Origin: Chloroflexota bacterium
GTDB taxonomy: Bacteria > Chloroflexota > UBA11872 > UBA12225
Assembly (NCBI GenBank): GCA_947446285.1
Contig: CANFGH010000010.1
Location: forward strand, 1 to 48,414
Direction: 5' to 3'
DNA: 48,414 nucleotides
The notes below the pieces were generated by a model. The model made no database searches, was not told where the DNA came from, and was given only the letters and a program-made list of their open reading frames with translations. This document shows, piece by piece, positions 1 to 9,033 of the stretch. The first letter of the stretch is position 1. Every line of letters begins with the position of its first letter. The position numbers were made by a program, and so were the translations under genes.

Positions 1-1
1 C

Positions 2-328
2 TTCCGTCGGCTCGGGATCCCAGTGCAGCGGGTGCTCACGGACAACGGGAGCCAGTACGTCTCCGGAGTATGGAAGGCGGCGTGCGCGGACCTGGGCGTG
101 GGTGCCCGCCGGACCCGGCCGTACCGGCCCCAGACAAACGGGAAGGTCGAGCGCTGGTTCCAGACCGTCATGCGCGAATGCCTGTATCTCCACCCGCTGG
201 CGAGCGAGGACGAGCGCCAACTCGCACTGGACACCTTCGTGGAATACTACAACCACGATCGACCGCACCTCGGCATCAAGGGCCTCACCCCCCTCTCCCG
301 CCTCGATTCCCTGTCAACAACCTTGTGA
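2..328 (+). CDS. IS481-like transposase, C-terminal part (truncated by window start)
   Basis: C-terminal half of a DDE integrase-core transposase; the reading frame is open to the left edge, so the N-terminal helix-turn-helix and first catalytic Asp lie outside the window. Visible motifs are LTDNGSQY (second catalytic Asp with the usual NGSQ), RPYRPQTNGKVERW (catalytic Glu), and YYNHDRPHLGIKGLTPLSRL, the typical IS481/IS3-type tail. It would cut and join the ends of its own element. The stop lies about 10 bp from a probable terminal inverted repeat (312-337), so the gene runs to the element's end as in IS481 members. There is no sign of a frameshift in the visible part. Assignment to IS481 rather than another rve-type family is from motif style only. 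Confidence 0.85.
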   Translation, partial: FRRLGIPVQRVLTDNGSQYVSGVWKAACADLGVGARRTRPYRPQTNGKVERWFQTVMRECLYLHPLASEDERQLALDTFVEYYNHDRPHLGIKGLTPLSRLDSLSTTL

Positions 329-337
329 GAGACGACA
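312..337 (+). mobile_element. Probable right end of the IS481-like element
   Basis: The segment begins TGTCAACAACC and ends GAGACGACA just past the transposase stop. Ends of the TGT...ACA form are usual for this family. The matching left end is outside the window, so the inverted repeat and any target duplication cannot be verified here. Confidence 0.45.
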
Positions 338-460
338 CCTAGGTGCAGAGTGGGTCAGATAGCCAAAAGCGTGGCTCCGGGACCCGAAGCCAGTGGTTGG
401 CTGGGCAAACATCGCGCCTGCGACGACGGTGCCTCCAGTCTTGGATGCTCACTGCTGGCC

Positions 461-520
461 CGACCAGTGCCTCGTGGCCATCGCCTCCCTGTACTGATCG
501 GGACGGTTTTGGGCCGGCGC
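461..520 (+). repeat. Dispersed repeat family B, partial copy
   Basis: This stretch (TGGCCATCGCCTCCC then GATCGGGACGGTTTTGGGCC) matches 27044-27105 at roughly three bases in four and also resembles 38980-39036. It lies in the 340-585 gap between the transposase and the DUF1330 gene, in which I see no gene. Confidence 0.5.
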
Positions 521-585
521 CCGGGCCATCGTCACTGGAGAGGGGAGGCGGGTTCGAGGGAGGCGAGGCGTTGAGCGTGGGCGGG

Positions 586-867
586 CTACTCCCCGCCGAC
601 GATGAAGATGCTATCCATGCCCGCGTCGCGGTTCGGGATGATCGCCTGATACTCCGGCGAGGCGTACCACCGTTTGGCGGAGGCACGGTCCGGGAACTCG
701 ATGATGACCATGGACGCCCGATCAAACGCGCCGGACAGGACCTCTGACGGCCCGCGGGAGATCATCTTGCCTCCGTGCGCGGCGACCAAGGGGCCGGCTG
801 CCTGGCCGTACGCCTTCCATAGTTCCTCGTCTTTCAGGTTGAAGTGCACCACCACGTGAGCCGACAT
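586..867 (-). CDS. DUF1330 family protein
   Basis: A 93-aa single-domain protein of the DUF1330 dimeric alpha/beta-barrel (ferredoxin-like) fold. The pattern ...HGGKMISRG...VIIEFPDRASAKRWYASPEYQAI... is the hallmark of the family: a sheet strand followed by the 'W-Y-x-S-x-E-Y' helix. The enzymatic role of the family is unknown. I chose the ATG at 867 over an upstream in-frame start at 894 because AAGGGAAA sits about 5 nt ahead of it and the length then fits the family (about 95 aa). It stands alone, with a large repeat-filled gap upstream; TATTCT near 897-902 on the minus strand could be its -10 element. Confidence 0.85.
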   Translation of the reverse strand: MSAHVVVHFNLKDEELWKAYGQAAGPLVAAHGGKMISRGPSEVLSGAFDRASMVIIEFPDRASAKRWYASPEYQAIIPNRDAGMDSIFIVGGE

Positions 868-904
868 TCGCGTTTCCCTTCGTGCGATGTGCACCCCACA
901 GAAT

Positions 905-1090
905 AGAGGATTCGGGTCTTGAGTGGCGATGGCTTCGAGGCACTTTGGTGCGCGGGCATCGCTGCCCGCCGGTACCCCATTGGTTCACGCCCTGGTAACT
1001 GTCGAGTCGTCCCCTATCAGGCTTCACCCAGGACTCCACCCATCCACAAGAATAGGTTTGCGTCGGGGATGCGCCGCGGGACCGACAAGA
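905..1090 (-). repeat. Dispersed repeat family B, near full-length inverted copy
   Basis: Read on the minus strand this segment runs GTCCCGCGGCGCATCCCCGA ... GTGAACCAATGGGGT ... GGCGGGCAGCGATGCCCGCG ... AAGTGCCTCGAAGCCATCGCC. The first 130 nt align with 38835-38965 at about 70% by eye, and the tail aligns with 27030-27070. No protein-coding signal was found in it. It is one of at least seven family B copies in the window. Confidence 0.6.
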
Positions 1091-1455
1091 AAAATGCGGG
1101 GAAGGATGCCCGCGAACCAGGGTGGAACCCACGCCATCGGAATCCCGTCCGTGCGAACGCCTGGTCTCTCGTTCCGCGTCCGGGTTGGGAGGCGACCCAA
1201 GACTGGCTGGATCAGGCAGGTCTTTCCGGCACCTTGGGACTACCCGCGTCCTCGTCGGCCCCTCGCTTCAGACCCACCATCTTCACCAATTGGGAATCAT
1301 CTTCCTCCCATCCACGCACGTCACGATCACTCAACCCCATCGTCCCATGCCTTCGAGGGCGCCGGCGCTCCCAGCACGAATCCCTCATGACGGACCACTG
1401 TGCCCCCACCTAGGCGCGTGGCGCTCAGAGGGCGAGTTGAGACGGCCCTACCCGA
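1091..1455. other. Intergenic stretch without recognisable gene
   Basis: This is the rest of the 895-1455 gap beyond the family B copy. Short open frames exist on both strands but none has a ribosome site plus recognisable protein content. The area downstream of the uvrA stop shows no clear T-tailed hairpin. Confidence 0.5.
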
Positions 1456-4380
1456 TTACTCCTGCCGCGCGAACATTCGGGAGAGGTAGTGGCCGGTGTG
1501 GGAGGTGGGGCAGGTTGCGACTGTTTCCGGGGTGCCCGTGACGACGACCTCGCCGCCGGCATCGCCACCGTCGGGACCGAGGTCAATCAACCAGTCGCAG
1601 GCGCGGATGACATCCAGGTTGTGTTCGATCACCACCACGGTGTTGCCGGTCTCTACCAGACGGTGCAACACGCCGAGCAATTTCTCCACGTCGGCGACGT
1701 GCAGGCCTGTGGTCGGTTCGTCGAGGATGTACATCGTCCGGCCGGTCGCACGACGCGACAGTTCGGTGGCAAGTTTCAGGCGTTGCGCCTCGCCTCCGGA
1801 CAGGGTCGTCGCCGGTTGGCCAAGGCGTACGTAACCAAGCCCGACGTCCACAAGCGTCTGCAACTTGTTCCGCAACGCGGGAATGCTGGCGAAGAACTCG
1901 AGGCCTTCGGTGACGGTCAGTTCCAGGACGTCGGCGATGGTCTTGCCCTTGAACAGGATCTCCAGGGCCTCGCGGTTGTAGCGCTTGCCGGCGCACACCT
2001 CGCAGGGGACATAGACGTCAGGCAGGAAGTGCATCTCGATCTGGATGATTCCTTCGCCTTGGCACGCCTCGCACCGGCCTCCCTTGATATTGAAAGAGAA
2101 ACGTCCGGCGGTGTAACCCCGCACGCGGGATTCTGGGACGCGCGCGAAGGTCTCGCGGATGGTCGTGAACATGCCGGCATAGGTGGCCGGATTGCTTCGG
2201 GGGGTGCGCCCGATCGGTGACTGGTCGACGTCGATCACCTTGTCGAGGTGTTCGATGCCGTCAATGCCGTCGTGGTCGCCGGGACGGGCATGGGCCCGGT
2301 GGATCACCTGCGAAAGGCGCTTGTAGAGGATGTCGGTGATCAGGCTGGACTTGCCACTCCCGGAGACGCCGGTGACGCCAACCAGGCAAGCAAGCGGGAT
2401 GGTGACATCGACATTCCGGAGGTTGTGCGTGCGCGCCCCACGGATGGTCACCGACTTGCCATTGCCGGGACGGCGCGCGAGAGGGCCGGGAATGACGCGC
2501 CGTCCGGACAGGTACGCGCCGGTCAGGGAATCCGGGTGTGCCATGATCTCGGCGGGTGTGCCGGCGGCGACGATGCGCCCGCCGTGTTCACCGGCACCCG
2601 GCCCGATATCGACGACCCAGTCGGCGGCGCGGATGGTGTCCTCGTCGTGTTCCACCACAAGCAGGGTGTTGCCGAGGTCGCGCAACCGCTGCAGCGTGGC
2701 GATCAGGCGGTCGTTGTCACGTTGGTGCAGGCCGATGCTTGGTTCATCGAGGATGTAGAGGACACCCATCAGGCCGGACCCGATCTGTGTGGCCAGGCGG
2801 ATGCGCTGTGCCTCGCCACCCGAGAGGCTACCCGAGGCGCGGTTGAGGGTCAGGTAGCCGAGGCCGACGTCGCGCAGGAAACCCAGGCGCGCGCGCACTT
2901 CCTTGAGGATCGGACGAGCGATGGCCCCGGCACGGGGACCGAGGGTCGGTTCCAGGTCACGGAAGAATGCATCGGCCTCAAGGACGGTCCGCGCGACGGT
3001 CCGCGCGATGTTGTCGTCACCAATCGTCACCCCGCGACTGGCCGGTTTCAGGCGTGCACCTTCGCAGGCCGGGCACGGCCGGCTCATCATGTAGCGTTCG
3101 ATTTCCTCCTTGACGGTTGCCGACTGGGTCTCCGAATAGCGTCGCTGGAGGTTAGGAATGACACCTTCAAACGTAATGCGCGTTTCGCTGACGCGCCCGA
3201 TGCCCCGCGCACCCCGGCCACGGCCGGCGCGTCCGCGGGAGGATCCAAACAGGATGAGGGCAAGTTGATCCTCGGTGAGGGTGTCCACGGCCTGCTTCAT
3301 GGTGAAGCCGGCAGCACGACCGACGGCGGCCACAAGCAACAGGGTGTAACTGTCGCGGTCATGAGGCCACGGCGCGATGGCCCCTTCCTCGAACGAAAGG
3401 TGGCGGTTAGGGATCACGAGGTCGGGATCGATCTCAAGGGTCGTGCCGAGGCCAGTGCAGTCCGGGCAGGCGCCATGCGGGCTGTTGAAGCTGAAACTGC
3501 GCGGTTCGGGCGGGTCGAAGGAGATCCCGCACGGCACGCAGGCGAACTTCTCGGAGAACAGGAGGTCGTAGGCACGCTGGCTTCCCTCTCCCGTGGCAAC
3601 CGGGGAGGTGCTGGGGGCGGGCATCACATGGACGAGTACCTGACCGGTTGCAAGCTTGAGGGCGGTTTCCAGGGAATCGGCAAGGCGGTTGCCAAGGTCC
3701 GGCCCGGCGACGAGGCGGTCGACGACGATCTCGATGTCATGGACGCGCTTGGCGTCAATCTCGGGAATCTCATCAATGGCGTGGATGGTGCCGTCAACAC
3801 GGATGCGGGCAAATCCCCCGGCGCGGGCGTCATCAATGACCGACTTGCCCTCGCCCTTGCGTCCGCGCCAGACCGGAGCAAGCAGGATGAGGCGCGTGCC
3901 GGCGGGCAGGGCGGAGATGGCATCGACCATCTGCGAGACGGTCTGCGACTCGACGCGACGCCCGCACTGGGGGCAATGGGGAATGCCGACGCGGGCGTAG
4001 AGGAGGCGCAGGTAATCGTAGATTTCGGTGACCGTGCCGACCGTCGATCGCGGGTTGCGCGATACGGATTTCTGGTCGATGGCGATGGCGGGAGAGAGGC
4101 CATCAATGCGGTCGACATCGGGCTTGTCGAGTTGGCCAAGGAATTGGCGGGCGTAGGCCGAGAGACTTTCGACGAAGCGGCGCTGGCCCTCGGCGAAGAT
4201 GGTGTCGAACGCGAGGGATGACTTGCCCGAACCCGACAGACCGGTGATGACGACCAACTTGTTGCGGGGCAGGTCGATATCGATGTTCTTGAGATTGTGG
4301 GCGCGTGCACCGCGGACCGAAATGACGTTCGCTGGCGTGACGGGGTCGGTGGTTGTGGTGGTGTCGGGATCAGGTGACAT
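1456..4380 (-). CDS. uvrA: Excinuclease ABC subunit A
   Basis: 974-aa damage-sensing ATPase of nucleotide excision repair; UvrA dimers find distorted DNA and load UvrB. Both ABC modules are complete: Walker [10 protein letters not shown] near residue 50, first signature [14 protein letters not shown] followed by [10 protein letters not shown], second Walker [13 protein letters not shown], second signature [14 protein letters not shown] followed by [10 protein letters not shown]. Zinc-binding cysteine pairs are visible (CPQC; CVPC..CPDC; CPAC; CEAC..CEVC). The ATG at 4380 is preferred over the ORF limit at 4467 because the extra 29 residues are non-conserved and the homologous part begins soon after. 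Residues about 254-267 ([12 protein letters not shown]) are encoded by a family A hairpin repeat and are not expected in UvrA; the frame stays open. uvrB lies 184 bp upstream on the same strand. Confidence 0.97.
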   Translation of the reverse strand: MSPDPDTTTTTDPVTPANVISVRGARAHNLKNIDIDLPRNKLVVITGLSGSGKSSLAFDTIFAEGQRRFVESLSAYARQFLGQLDKPDVDRIDGLSPAIAIDQKSVSRNPRSTVGTVTEIYDYLRLLYARVGIPHCPQCGRRVESQTVSQMVDAISALPAGTRLILLAPVWRGRKGEGKSVIDDARAGGFARIRVDGTIHAIDEIPEIDAKRVHDIEIVVDRLVAGPDLGNRLADSLETALKLATGQVLVHVMPAPSTSPVATGEGSQRAYDLLFSEKFACVPCGISFDPPEPRSFSFNSPHGACPDCTGLGTTLEIDPDLVIPNRHLSFEEGAIAPWPHDRDSYTLLLVAAVGRAAGFTMKQAVDTLTEDQLALILFGSSRGRAGRGRGARGIGRVSETRITFEGVIPNLQRRYSETQSATVKEEIERYMMSRPCPACEGARLKPASRGVTIGDDNIARTVARTVLEADAFFRDLEPTLGPRAGAIARPILKEVRARLGFLRDVGLGYLTLNRASGSLSGGEAQRIRLATQIGSGLMGVLYILDEPSIGLHQRDNDRLIATLQRLRDLGNTLLVVEHDEDTIRAADWVVDIGPGAGEHGGRIVAAGTPAEIMAHPDSLTGAYLSGRRVIPGPLARRPGNGKSVTIRGARTHNLRNVDVTIPLACLVGVTGVSGSGKSSLITDILYKRLSQVIHRAHARPGDHDGIDGIEHLDKVIDVDQSPIGRTPRSNPATYAGMFTTIRETFARVPESRVRGYTAGRFSFNIKGGRCEACQGEGIIQIEMHFLPDVYVPCEVCAGKRYNREALEILFKGKTIADVLELTVTEGLEFFASIPALRNKLQTLVDVGLGYVRLGQPATTLSGGEAQRLKLATELSRRATGRTMYILDEPTTGLHVADVEKLLGVLHRLVETGNTVVVIEHNLDVIRACDWLIDLGPDGGDAGGEVVVTGTPETVATCPTSHTGHYLSRMFARQE
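3582..3621 (-). repeat. Family A hairpin repeat inside uvrA
   Basis: On the coding strand it reads CCCCCAGCACCTCCCCGGTT then GCCACGGGAGAGGGAAG, matching the intergenic family A copies at 29351 and 29895 in most positions. It keeps the uvrA frame open and encodes [14 protein letters not shown]. Confidence 0.7.
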
Positions 4381-4564
4381 AACGGATTCTTCAGAAGTGT
4401 ACGGGGGTGGGAGGCGTAGGGGCCCCACTCCAGCGCCCCTGATTGCAAGACGCTTCGCTTGGCCCACCCCATCGCCCCTTGGGTCACCGGCGATTCGCTT
4501 TCACGCGGATGAGTGCGTCCACCCCGCACGCGTGGTTCACGTTGCGGAGGTGGGCGAAGCGAGA
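4381..4564. other. uvrB-uvrA spacer with short shared motif
   Basis: The spacer contains ACGCTTCGCTTGGCCCACC (about 4451-4469), which recurs exactly at about 8969-8987 in front of miaB. On the minus strand TACACT lies 15 nt before the uvrA start and could be a -10 element, which would let uvrA be transcribed separately from uvrB. Confidence 0.4.
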
Positions 4565-6679
4565 CTAGCGGCGCTTGCGGTTGCCGTAGCGTCCAGGACT
4601 GCGGGCGGCACGACTGGCGGTCGCGATGGCAATCTGGCTCCCATTGCCTGAGGTTGCCATGGTGCCCAGGGGGTTGTCGGGACTGGACAGGATGGCACGC
4701 AGTTCGTAGATCTGGTCGCGCAGGAGGGCGGCGCGTTCGAACTCCATCGACTTCGCGGCTACCTGCATCTCCTTCTCGAGGCCGGTGATAACCTGTGAGA
4801 TCTCGTCGGGAGAGATGGTCGGGGCGTCGGGCGTGCGACTGCCGGGACCGTTGGCGTTGTACGTCGCGGTTGCCTCGGCCACGCCACGCAGGCGGTCACC
4901 CATGTCACGGATGGCCTTGCGGATGCCGGCTGGGACGATGCCGTTCGCTTCGTTGTGCGCCTCCTGCTTGGCGCGACGGCGCTGCATCTCGCCGATGGCG
5001 CGGTCCATGGAACCCGTGATGCGGTCGGCATACATCAGGACACGGCCGTCGACGTGCCGGGCGGCGCGTCCTGACGTCTGGATCAGGGAGGTTTCCGAAC
5101 GCAGGTACCCCTCCTTGTCGGCGTCCAGGATCGCCACGAGGCTGACCTCGGGCAGGTCGAGGCCTTCCCGCAAGAGGTTGATCCCCACGACCACGTCATA
5201 GACACCCAGGCGCAGGTCGCGCAGGATCTCGATGCGTTCCATGGTCTCCACTTCGGAGTGGAGGTAGTGGACCTTCACGCCCATCTCGGCGAGGTATTCC
5301 GAAAGGTCCTCGGCCATGCGCTTGGTGAGGGTGGTGACGAGGACACGTTCGCTACGGGTGACACGGATGCGGATCTCACCGAGGAGGTCATCGATCTGTC
5401 CCGCGGTTGGGCGGACCTCGATCAACGGATCGAGGAGGCCGGTCGGCCGGATCAACTGTTCGACGATCTGCTGGGAGTGTTCCTTTTCGTATGAACCGGG
5501 GGTCGCCGAGACGAAGACGACCTGGCGCATGTGGGTCTGGAATTCATCGAAGGTGAGAGGGCGGTTGTCCATGGCACTGGGCAGGCGGAAGCCGTAGTCG
5601 ACGAGGGTCTCCTTGCGTGACCGGTCGCCGAAGTACATGCCTCGGGACTGCGGGACGGCGACGTGCGACTCGTCAATAAAGAAGAGGAAGTCGTCGGGCA
5701 TGTAGTCCATCAGGGTCCACGGGGTGTCGCCCGGATCGCGTCCGGCCAGGTGGCGGGCGTAGTTCTCGACACCGAGGCAGACGCCGGTCTCGCGAAGCAT
5801 CTCGAGGTCGAAGTTGGTCCGCTGCTGCAACCGCTGTGCCTCGATCAGTTTCCCTTGGGTATTCAGGACTTCCAGACGCTCGGCGAGTTCATCCTGAATC
5901 TGGAGGACGGCGCGTTCGAGTTTCTCGGCCGGCGTGACGAAGTGGCGTGCCGGGTAGATGTCGATCTCGGTGAGAACCGCCAGGACCTCGCCGGTCAGGG
6001 GGTCGACGCGGACGATGCGGTCGATCTCGTCGCCGAAGAACTCGATACGGACGGCATCGTCGTCGTAGGCGGGGAAGATCTCCAGGACCTCGCCTCGCAC
6101 GCGGTACTTGCCCCTGATGAAGTTCATGTCGTTGCGGTCGTACTGGATGTCGTTCAGGAACCGGAGGAGGCGGTCGCGCCGACGGACCTCGCCTTGGCGG
6201 ATCTTGACGACGACACTGCCGTAATCCTCGGGGGAACCGAGGCCGTAGATGCACGAGATCGAGGCCACGATCAGGACATCACGGCGTTCGAAGAGGGAAC
6301 GGGTTGCAGAGAGGCGCAACTTCTCGATCTCTTCGTTGACGGTGCTTTCCTTCTCTATGTAGGTATCTGAGCGCGGGATGTACGCCTCGGGTTGGTAGTA
6401 GTCGTAGTAGGAGACGAAATACTCCACCGCGTTGTCGGGGAAGAACTCCTTGAACTCGCTGTACAACTGGGCGGCAAGGGTCTTGTTGGGGGCGAGGATC
6501 AGGGCGGGTCGCTGAAGCCGGGCGATCACCGAGGCGACGGTGTAGGTCTTGCCGGTTCCGGTTGCGCCGAGGAGGGTCTGGTAGCGGTTCCCCTGATTGA
6601 TGCCGTCACAGAGTTGCTGGATGGCGACGGGCTGGTCGCCGGCGGGCTGGAACTCGGAGACAAGCTGGAAATCGGCCAT
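4565..6679 (-). CDS. uvrB: Excinuclease ABC subunit B
   Basis: 704-aa helicase-like core of nucleotide excision repair; it verifies damage and presents it to UvrC. Order of motifs: Walker A GATGTGKT near residue 40, NKTLAAQLY, the beta-hairpin region [19 protein letters not shown] (DEAD-type box), [22 protein letters not shown] and [10 protein letters not shown] (motifs V and VI), and a C-terminal UVR domain (residues about 630-670) that binds UvrC. Length is normal for the family. The ATG at 6679 is supported by AGGGG upstream and by the conserved start [18 protein letters not shown] minus-strand -10 (TATACT, 6760-6765) next to an inverted repeat lies upstream. uvrA follows on the same strand. 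Confidence 0.97.
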   Translation of the reverse strand: MADFQLVSEFQPAGDQPVAIQQLCDGINQGNRYQTLLGATGTGKTYTVASVIARLQRPALILAPNKTLAAQLYSEFKEFFPDNAVEYFVSYYDYYQPEAYIPRSDTYIEKESTVNEEIEKLRLSATRSLFERRDVLIVASISCIYGLGSPEDYGSVVVKIRQGEVRRRDRLLRFLNDIQYDRNDMNFIRGKYRVRGEVLEIFPAYDDDAVRIEFFGDEIDRIVRVDPLTGEVLAVLTEIDIYPARHFVTPAEKLERAVLQIQDELAERLEVLNTQGKLIEAQRLQQRTNFDLEMLRETGVCLGVENYARHLAGRDPGDTPWTLMDYMPDDFLFFIDESHVAVPQSRGMYFGDRSRKETLVDYGFRLPSAMDNRPLTFDEFQTHMRQVVFVSATPGSYEKEHSQQIVEQLIRPTGLLDPLIEVRPTAGQIDDLLGEIRIRVTRSERVLVTTLTKRMAEDLSEYLAEMGVKVHYLHSEVETMERIEILRDLRLGVYDVVVGINLLREGLDLPEVSLVAILDADKEGYLRSETSLIQTSGRAARHVDGRVLMYADRITGSMDRAIGEMQRRRAKQEAHNEANGIVPAGIRKAIRDMGDRLRGVAEATATYNANGPGSRTPDAPTISPDEISQVITGLEKEMQVAAKSMEFERAALLRDQIYELRAILSSPDNPLGTMATSGNGSQIAIATASRAARSPGRYGNRKRR

Positions 6680-6759
6680 TGGGATCCCCTACCACACTTC
6701 CCCGCCATGGTTGTCTGCGCGTCGCTTCGGCCAATGGCAGGCAGGTGGCCGAAGACCAA

Positions 6760-6796
6760 AGTATAGGCGCGTCCTGGTCGGGACCCGGCCAGGACG
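6760..6796 (-). promoter_or_regulatory. uvrB promoter with inverted repeat (candidate operator)
   Basis: On the minus strand TATACT (6760-6765) is a strong -10 about 80 nt before the uvrB ATG. Immediately upstream, CCAGGACG/CGTCCTGG (6789-6796 and 6770-6777) form an 8-bp inverted repeat with an 11-nt spacer covering the -35/-10 interval. This is where a repressor of a repair gene would sit; which protein binds is unknown. Confidence 0.4.
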
Positions 6797-6861
6797 CCCG
6801 GGTTCAGCACACTTCCCATGGCACCCCATGGCAATCAACAATGGGACGGGCGGGCGCGGTC

Positions 6862-7464
6862 TCAGACCGATTCGAAGATCAGGGGTAGGGTGGAGGCCAG
6901 GAGGAGGATTGCCATCGAGATGTTGAAGGCGCGCAACCGCCACGGCACCTCTAGGAAGCGTCGCAGGCTAACCCCGAATGCGGTCCAGATGCTGGACGAC
7001 GGCAGGCAGGTCACGACGTAGACGGCGACGATGATGGCGATATCGGCGATCAGGTCGCCGGACTTCGTGAACAGGGACATCGAGGAGAGTGCAAGCACCC
7101 ACCCCTTTGGGTTCACCCATTGGAAGAGGGCGCCCTCGATGAAGGTCATCGGGCGGATGCGGGCGGCGTCCCGACCGGCATCGGTACTGCGGGCGAGTGA
7201 CCACGCCACCCAGACCATCCACGCACCGCTGGCAAGGCGCATGGCGACCTCGACCAGAGGTGATACGGACATGGCGGTGCCGACACCGGCGCCGATCACG
7301 GCCAGCATGACGCCGTAGCCAAGTGCAATTCCGGCCATGTGGGGGATGGTGCGACGGAAACCGAAGTGGACGCCGGAGGCGAGGACCATGGCGTTGTTCG
7401 GACCGGGAGTGACCGACGTGACGGCGGCAAAAATGACGAGGGCGAAAAGGGTTTCGAATGACAT
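6862..7464 (-). CDS. LysE/RhtB family translocator
   Basis: 200-aa inner-membrane exporter of the LysE/RhtB superfamily, which moves amino acids or similar small molecules out of the cell. Visible traits: N-terminal membrane segment followed by TPGPNNAMVLASG (family motif PGPN), HMAGIALGYG, and the second-half motif WVNPKGWVLALS, with five to six hydrophobic segments overall. Length is typical. The substrate cannot be read from sequence. No clear Shine-Dalgarno lies in front of the ATG at 7464. The gene is divergent from ppk2, so the 7465-7587 region should hold both promoters. Confidence 0.88.
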   Translation of the reverse strand: MSFETLFALVIFAAVTSVTPGPNNAMVLASGVHFGFRRTIPHMAGIALGYGVMLAVIGAGVGTAMSVSPLVEVAMRLASGAWMVWVAWSLARSTDAGRDAARIRPMTFIEGALFQWVNPKGWVLALSSMSLFTKSGDLIADIAIIVAVYVVTCLPSSSIWTAFGVSLRRFLEVPWRLRAFNISMAILLLASTLPLIFESV

Positions 7465-7587
7465 GGGAAGTGGGGGACGGTACCACGAGGCGTCCCGGTC
7501 GGGGTTCTGGGGTCGCGTGGTACATTGCCAATCAGGGATGACCGGCGGTCGCGCGAGTGCAGATCGTTATGGTCGATGAGGTTTGTC

Positions 7588-8388
7588 ATGGGCAAGAAAG
7601 ATAAGGTCTCGAAGTCGAAGAAGTACGACTACGAGGATGAACTCAAGCGGCTGCAACTGGAACTGGTGAAGGTCCAGGAGTGGGTGAAGGCGCGCAAGAT
7701 GAAGATCTGCGTGATCTTCGAGGGGCGTGACACGGCGGGCAAGGGTGGCACGATCAAGCGCATCACCGAATCCCTGAACCCGCGCATCTGCCGTGTGGTG
7801 GCACTCGGCACACCGACGGATCGTGAGCGGTCTCAGTGGTACTTCCAGAGATACGTGACGCACCTGCCGCCGGCCGGTGAGATGGTGCTGTTCGACCGGT
7901 CCTGGTACAACCGCGCCGGTGTCGAACGGGTGATGGGCTTCTGCACCGACGCCGAGTATCACGAATACCTTCGGACCGCCCCGCTGTTCGAGGAGATGCT
8001 GACCAATTCGGGCATCCTGCTGATCAAGTACTGGTTCTCGGTCAGTGCCGAGGAACAGGAGAAGCGGTTCCAGGATCGGATGAGCGACCCGATGAAGCGG
8101 TGGAAACTCAGTCCGATGGACATCGAGACCCGCATGCGATGGAATGAATACTCGCGTGCGAAGGATGTGATGTTCGAGGCGACCGACACGGATCACAGTC
8201 CGTGGTGGGTGGTGAACTCGGTTGACCAGAAGAAGGCGCGACTGAACTGCATCAGCCACTTGCTGTCGCAGATTCCCTATGAGGATCTGCAACCGCCGGA
8301 GGTACCGCTGCCCCCACGGCCGGCGGAGACGAACTATCAGCGGATGCCATTTGACAAGCAACGGTTCGTGCCTGTCGTGTATCCGTGA
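7588..8388 (+). CDS. ppk2: Polyphosphate kinase 2
   Basis: 266-aa PPK2-type kinase that transfers phosphate between polyphosphate and nucleotides. Walker A GRDTAGKGG is at residues 46-54, the substrate-binding segment LGTPTDRERSQWYFQRYV follows, and the Walker B/lid segment FDRSWYNRAGVERVMGF is near residue 103, with the lid arginines in KRFQDRMSDPMKRWKLS. The single-domain length fits class I PPK2. I use the ATG at 7588 (GATGAGG upstream); another in-frame ATG lies at 7576. Just after its stop come four direct repeats that precede the c-di-AMP receptor gene. Confidence 0.93.
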   Translation: MGKKDKVSKSKKYDYEDELKRLQLELVKVQEWVKARKMKICVIFEGRDTAGKGGTIKRITESLNPRICRVVALGTPTDRERSQWYFQRYVTHLPPAGEMVLFDRSWYNRAGVERVMGFCTDAEYHEYLRTAPLFEEMLTNSGILLIKYWFSVSAEEQEKRFQDRMSDPMKRWKLSPMDIETRMRWNEYSRAKDVMFEATDTDHSPWWVVNSVDQKKARLNCISHLLSQIPYEDLQPPEVPLPPRPAETNYQRMPFDKQRFVPVVYP

Positions 8389-8438
8389 CCGGGGCATTCG
8401 GGTTGGGTGAGGTGGTCCGGGAACGCCTCACCGGGGAT

Positions 8439-8605
8439 GGCGATCCCGGGGTGATCGTGGCGCGTGGCAAAAGATGCGGTCGACCCCTCATTCCGACGTG
8501 ATCGTGACATGTGGCACTGAGTGGGCTCGGTTCAAGGCAGTTCAAGGGTGATTGTGGCGGGTGGCGTTCGGTGAGGCGATCCCAGGGTGATGGCGACGCG
8601 TGGCA
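8439..8605 (+). repeat. Four direct repeats ahead of the c-di-AMP receptor gene
   Basis: Four copies of a 19-nt motif, consensus GTGATCGTGGCGCGTGGCA, start at 8451, 8498, 8548 and 8587 (spacing 47, 50 and 39 nt). Copies 1 and 4 share a longer block beginning GGCGATCCC. Each copy starts GTGA, and the stops of the mini-frames opened at 8451 and 8498 overlap the next copy's GTG. The last copy ends 15 nt before the ATG at 8620. They could be operator sites, a leader with tiny ORFs, or a remnant repeat. Confidence 0.6.
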
Positions 8606-8619
8606 TCATGTAGCGGTTG

Positions 8620-8892
8620 ATGAAACTGGTGTGCGCGATCCTGTCCGACGCCGATGCGAATCGGGTGGTCGAGGCGGTGGTGCAGGCAGGATACCCAGGA
8701 CCGACCCGGATCAATACGGTCGGTGGCTTCCTGCGGCGAGGCAACGTCACCCTGCTGCTTGGCGTTGAGGACACACAGGTCAACGGTGCCCTCGAACTGG
8801 TGCGTTCGGTCGTTGAGGCGAGACCGGTTGTTCAGGGTGCGCGCCGGGCGACCATCTTCGTCCTGGACACCGCCCGTGTGGTCCGCTTCTGA
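8620..8892 (+). CDS. c-di-AMP receptor-like protein (PF06153, PII-like fold)
   Basis: 90-aa single-domain protein with the pattern of the cyclic-di-AMP receptor family (DarA/PstA, formerly DUF970): MKLVCAILSDADANRVVEAV, then TRINTVGGFLRRGNVTLLLG (the conserved T-x-x-x-x-GGFL-x-x-GN-T signature) and GVEDTQVNGAL. Known members are trimers binding c-di-AMP at subunit interfaces and passing the signal to unidentified partners. I start at ATG 8620; a TTG immediately before is in frame. No Shine-Dalgarno is evident, and the 5' region is filled by the direct-repeat array. miaB follows 141 bp downstream on the same strand. Confidence 0.88.
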   Translation: MKLVCAILSDADANRVVEAVVQAGYPGPTRINTVGGFLRRGNVTLLLGVEDTQVNGALELVRSVVEARPVVQGARRATIFVLDTARVVRF

Positions 8893-9033
8893 TCTGATAG
8901 TGCACGACTGGTTGTCAGGCGATGCGCGTGCCCATACCCCATCACCGCCCCAACTCGCCAGATTTGCATACGCTTCGCTTGGCCCACCATCATTCACAGA
9001 CACTTCGCAAAGTCGGCGGGATGAGACCAACTG

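Noticed and set aside
1212-1409. 65-aa minus-strand frame in the gap before uvrA's end
   Set aside because: There is no ribosome site and its composition (Arg/Glu/Trp-rich, no hydrophobic pattern) looks like a translated GC-rich spacer.
2248-4221. 657-aa open frame on the plus strand opposite uvrA
   Set aside because: It is antisense to a certain gene; high-GC codon use leaves long open frames in antisense, and its sequence has no recognisable domain or ribosome site.
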